In this document: one piece after another, positions 60,793 through 64,000 of the stretch | Layout: each line of letters begins with the position of its first letter | How positions within the stretch are numbered: position 1 is the first letter of the stretch | From: Globomyces pollinis-pini | Taxonomy: Eukaryota > Chytridiomycota > Chytridiomycetes > Rhizophydiales > Globomycetaceae | Direction: 5' to 3' | NCBI GenBank assembly: GCA_025399215.1 | Contig: MU621094.1 | Coordinates: 97,630 to 161,629, forward strand | DNA length: 64,000 nucleotides | The notes under the pieces: generated by a model | Seen by the model: only the letters and a program-made list of their open reading frames with translations | What the model was told of the DNA's origin: nothing | Database searches by the model: none | Program-made: the position numbers and the translations under genes

Positions 60793-62467
60793 ATGGAGGA
60801 AGAAAAGGACACGAAATTAAGCTTGTTATTGATTGGTGCTATTTGGCATACGCTATCAGTTTCCGATATTGAATATCTCCCTCTTCAAGCTTTAGGAGTT
60901 CAAAATGGAAAGATTATTTTCAGTCAACCTATCCCAGAGAATAAAGAACTATCAAGAGCAGAAAGAATTAATCTAGCAATTCAGGATTTAGATAATGACT
61001 GGAATTGGAAAGAGGTATTTCCAAAAGAGTTCATCTTTTAGTTGTTGATTTTAAAGGAATCTCAGTTCCTCTCACCTGGACTTATTGACACGCATATTCA
61101 TGCTCCTCAATTTGTATTCACAGGTACTGGATATGACCTCTCTTTATTACAATGGTTGGAAACCTATACCTTCCCTAGAGAAGCGGAATTCAAAAACACG
61201 GACCACGCAGACCACGTTTATCACCGAGTCGTTCGACACACTCTTCGAAGGTATGTCTTATCAGATTGAGAATTTAATACTGTCTATAGTGGAACAACCA
61301 CTGCTTGTTATTATGCCACTACCCATCGTGACTCTAGTATTAAATTGGCGGAAATTTGTGCCAAACTTGGGCAAAGAGCATATATTGGTAAAGTATGCAT
61401 GGATCGCAACTCTCCAGATTATTATAAAGAAACAACTCAAGAAAGTATTCAAGAAACTACAGAGTAAGTCACGATTACTAAGATATAGATTTGTCAAGCA
61501 CATTATTGATAAAATTGCTGATCCTTTAATTGCACCTTGTATCACTCCGAGATTTGTACCATCCTGTACTCCAGAGTTGATGCAAAGTTTGGGAGACTTG
61601 GCAAAAGAATACAATTTGCCAATTCAGTCCCATCTTTCTGAAACCCCCAATGAAATCAAATGGGTTGCTGAACTACATCCGGATATTAGCTCTTATTCTG
61701 GTGTTTATGATAAATACAATCTATTGACTTCCAAAACAATTATGGCTCATTGTGTCCATTTGTCAGAGGAAGAACGTAAATTATTAAAAGAAAAAAAGGT
61801 TGGAATTTCCCATTGCGCAAATTCAAACTTTTGCCTCCATTCTGGAATGTTGGATGTCAGACAATTGATAGAAGAAGGACATGATAAGATTGGTTTGGGA
61901 ACTGATGTTGCTGGTAAGTTGCTACTTATTAAAAGTCCTTTAGGTGGATATAGTCCTAGTATTATGGATTCTATGAGACAATCCTTGATTGCTAGTAAAG
62001 TCTGTCACATCAATCACCAAAAAGCCAATCCTGGAAAAGACTACACTGCCTTAAATTTCGCCGAAGTATTCTATTTGGCAACATTAGGTGGTGCTAAAAC
62101 AATGGATTTGGATTCCAAGATTGGTAATTTTGTAGTTGGAAAAGATTTTGATGCATTGGTGGTGAACTATCCAGGTAGATTAGGAAAGCCATTACTAAGA
62201 GATACTGATCCAAACTATGAAAATGTCTCATCACCCATTTTAAAAGCATTTATGGGTATTGGAGAAAAAGTTCGAACTTTATTGGGAGAAGGTGATGATT
62301 TAATTCCATATGATCCACATTCAGTCAATATTGATCAATATCCGCACGATGATCATATATCATTATTTGAAAAATTCATTTATCTTGGTAATTTTTAATG
62401 GAATTCATTTTTAGGTGATGACCGAAACTTTGAAAGAATTTATGTTGCTGGAAATCGAATTATGTGA
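60793..62467 (+). CDS. GUD1: Guanine deaminase
   Basis: Converts guanine to xanthine (zinc amidohydrolase). Motifs: LSPGLIDTHIHAPQF (HxH zinc ligands), RSGTTTACYYATTH, QSHLSETPNEI, TIMAHCVHLSEEE, SHCANSNFCLHSG and IGLGTDVAGG (metal-binding Asp). Introns of 27, 39, 25, 30 and 27 nt; the 30-nt one is a stop-free multiple of three. The last small exon (GDDRNFERIYVAGNRIM) is the normal family end. About 510 residues. Confidence 0.92.
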
Positions 62468-62529
62468 GGAATTACACATTTCTCCACGATTAATAAAAGC
62501 ACTCTTTCAAATATTTCGTTGCCTTTAGT

Positions 62530-62636
62530 ACACGTCTTGAGATAGCATTTTTTAAACACGTCTTCAAATAGTTGCTCTCTTTACACGACTTTAAATACTT
62601 ACTTTCCCTACACGTCTACAAAGATCCTTCTTTCCA
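62530..62636. repeat. Four 26-27-bp tandem units with ACACG[TA]CT core
   Basis: ACACGTCTT, ACACGTCTT, ACACGACTT and ACACGTCTA begin at 62530, 62556, 62583 and 62610, a spacing of 26, 27 and 27 bp. The rest of each unit is loosely similar (AAATA and CT-rich). It lies just upstream of RTF2 and may be a promoter element array. Confidence 0.6.
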
Positions 62637-62738
62637 ACATTTTTCTTGATCTTGATGACTTCAAGCTGATCATCAAACAATTAGCATGTGGCGCAGCGTC
62701 CTTTCATTCAATTTTCAATTCTTGAAATATTTACCAAA

Positions 62739-63693
62739 ATGGGTTGCGATGGAGGAAGTATCCCAAGAAGAGATGAGCTGGTAAAAACAAAGAAAGCCGC
62801 TGAAAGACCAGATGCTGCAATTCAATTAAGCTCTCAATGGAATCTATGTTCACTTTCAAAACTGCCTTTAAAAGAACCTTTGGTTTCTTGTTATTTGGGA
62901 CGATTGTATAATAAAGATGCAATTCTAAATCATTTATTGAAGAAAGTAGAGTATGGAGATGCTGATGTGATATGTCCTCACATTAAATCAACAAAGGTAT
63001 GCTTTAGTTTGTTGTTTTATTCTCTAGGATATCAAAAATTTAACTGTCACTCCAAACCCTCTAGCTAATACTGTCCAAAAATCAAATATTTTATCACATT
63101 ATGCTGACAGTTTGGATATTCCAGCATTTATCTGTCCTATCACTCAAAAAGAAATGAACGGACATTCTAGGTAATAGAATTCTTAATTAATCTCTAGGTT
63201 TATTTTCCCTATGACTTGTGGTTGTGTCTTTTCCGAACTTGCACTGAAAACTGTTCAATCATCCACTTGTTTAGTATGCAATAATCCATTCGAAGAAGAT
63301 GATATCATTTTGATCAATCCAGCATCAGAAGAGGATGTTAAAAAAGCAAAAGATCGGTTAGAGTTTCAAGTGAAATTACAGGAAACCAAAAAAGCAGAGA
63401 GAAAAGCAGATAAGAAAAGGAAAAAAGCAGACAACCCAGATCTATTAGTAGGTAGCGATGAAGAGAAAAAGAAGAAGAAGAAATCACCTCCAAAGACAAA
63501 GGCGGTCGCTGCAGAATCACTTGTTAGTAACATTAACATGAGAATGCCGGATTTATCATCACTCTCTGATCCACGAAAAGGAAAGTCCTCTGCTATTTCT
63601 AGTTTATATTTGAAGAAAGAAAAGGATGGGTCAGTTCCAGAAAGAGGAAATTTTTTGACGAAAGGTACTCATAATAGATATTCGGCATGTTAA
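62739..63693 (+). CDS. RTF2: Replication termination factor 2 (Rtf2)
   Basis: Nuclear protein acting at stalled replication forks and in splicing in fission yeast. Start MGCDGGSIPRRDELVKTK is the classical Rtf2 N-terminus. Then WNLCSLSKLPLKEPLVSCYLG, FICPITQKEMNGHSRFIF and PMTCGCVFSE...STCLVCNNPF, the degenerate RING-like Rtf2 domain. The tail is a Lys-rich coiled region (KKKKKK at 63468) with SSISSLYL-like end. Introns of 31 and 27 nt. ATG chosen at 62739 because of the conserved GCDGGSIP. Confidence 0.93.
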
Positions 63694-63734
63694 TAAAATT
63701 GTTCAAACAGCAATGAAAAATAGTATTTATATTA

Positions 63735-64000
63735 TCAATCTTGGGATGTAATAGCTACTGGATCAGTTGGTACTTCTATTGTTTCTGCATTTGGTTTTGG
63801 TTCTATCAACTCACCTTTTAAATTTGGGTAGTATTCGTTCACTCTATCCCATGTTAAAGCCCAAAGACTTGTTGAATCTTCTATTGAGTCCGATCCAGTT
63901 GGCTTTATCAAAGTCCCTTCAGCCATCAACACCAGAATCATATTTTTCAATGACTCCCTAATACCTTCTTGCTAAAAAATTAAATATTGAATCGAAATAA
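63735..64000 (-). CDS. GBF1/GNOM-type ARF-GEF, C-terminal end (partial)
   Basis: Only the last exon lies in the window (63971..63735), preceded by an intron acceptor (TTTTTTAG at 63972) whose intron runs off the right edge. The frame reads GIRESLKNMILVLMAEGTLI, then SLWALTWDRVNEYYPNLKGEL, matching the extreme C-terminus of GNOM/GBF1-like Sec7 exchange factors (SLKN...LLVM, LWELTW, PSL). The short acidic tail ends at 63735. Assignment rests on this short segment only. Confidence 0.55.

Overview
The window looks like a compact, AT-rich nuclear genome of an early-diverging fungus or close fungal relative (zoosporic, sanchytrid-like, aphelid or Rozella-like; I cannot place it further). It has spliceosomal introns, the standard code, and typical eukaryotic single-copy genes (CLP1, TIM44, SNF7, RTF2, farnesyl diphosphate synthase, SAPS/PP6 subunit, MINDY deubiquitinase, IRC20/SHPRH). 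Families that are rare or patchy in Dikarya sit beside them: an ABCA-type half transporter, an intact RtcB, EDR1 and GATA-like zinc-finger proteins. Genes are packed on both strands, often as divergent pairs sharing 120-430 bp or convergent pairs 20-125 bp apart.

The most striking feature is the introns. Nearly every multi-exon gene is cut by introns of about 23-36 nt (GT...CTAAY/TTRAY...AG); I reconstructed several dozen by joining reading frames to conserved protein families. Four are only 23 nt. On top of this, three loci have back-to-back introns with no exon between them (AG|GT junctions; a triple in SNF7, doubles in a helical-repeat gene and in an ABCD transporter). One gene needs a 2-nt microexon, and one intron of normal length has a GG instead of a GT donor. 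This suggests stepwise (recursive) removal of very small introns and is the strongest candidate here for an undescribed system.

Layout. 1-1343: MULE-type transposase running off the left edge. 1576-4503: peroxisomal-type glycerol/DHAP acyltransferase ending in AKL. 5604-7351: coiled-coil protein with a tandem array of GATA-like fingers. 7494-21962: IRC20/SHPRH ligase-helicase, CLP1, MINDY protease, SAPS phosphatase subunit, mitochondrial carrier, CoA-dependent acyltransferase. 22091-37285: ABCA half transporter, secreted HExxH protein, farnesyl diphosphate synthase, SNF7, duplicated P-loop kinase-like protein, helical-repeat protein, RtcB, secreted phosphoesterase. 37712-49048: ABCD transporter, protein with five 90-residue repeats, three-KH RNA-binding protein, single-pass membrane protein, EDR1-domain protein. 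49582-55001: a lineage-specific cluster with a membrane protein carrying a catalytically dead pepsin fold and three small paralogous genes. 55974-64000: TIM44, ankyrin protein, acyl-CoA thioesterase, bL27m, guanine deaminase, RTF2, and the C-terminus of a GBF1/GNOM-like ARF-GEF.

Functional threads: peroxisomal lipid work (AKL-tagged acyltransferase, ABCD importer, TesB thioesterase), mitochondrial biogenesis (TIM44, bL27m, carrier), RNA processing (CLP1, RtcB, KH protein), and an unexplained set of surface or signalling proteins at 46-55 kb. No tRNA, rRNA, CRISPR or other RNA gene was recognised. All intron calls are inferred from reading frames and motifs; no transcript data were available.
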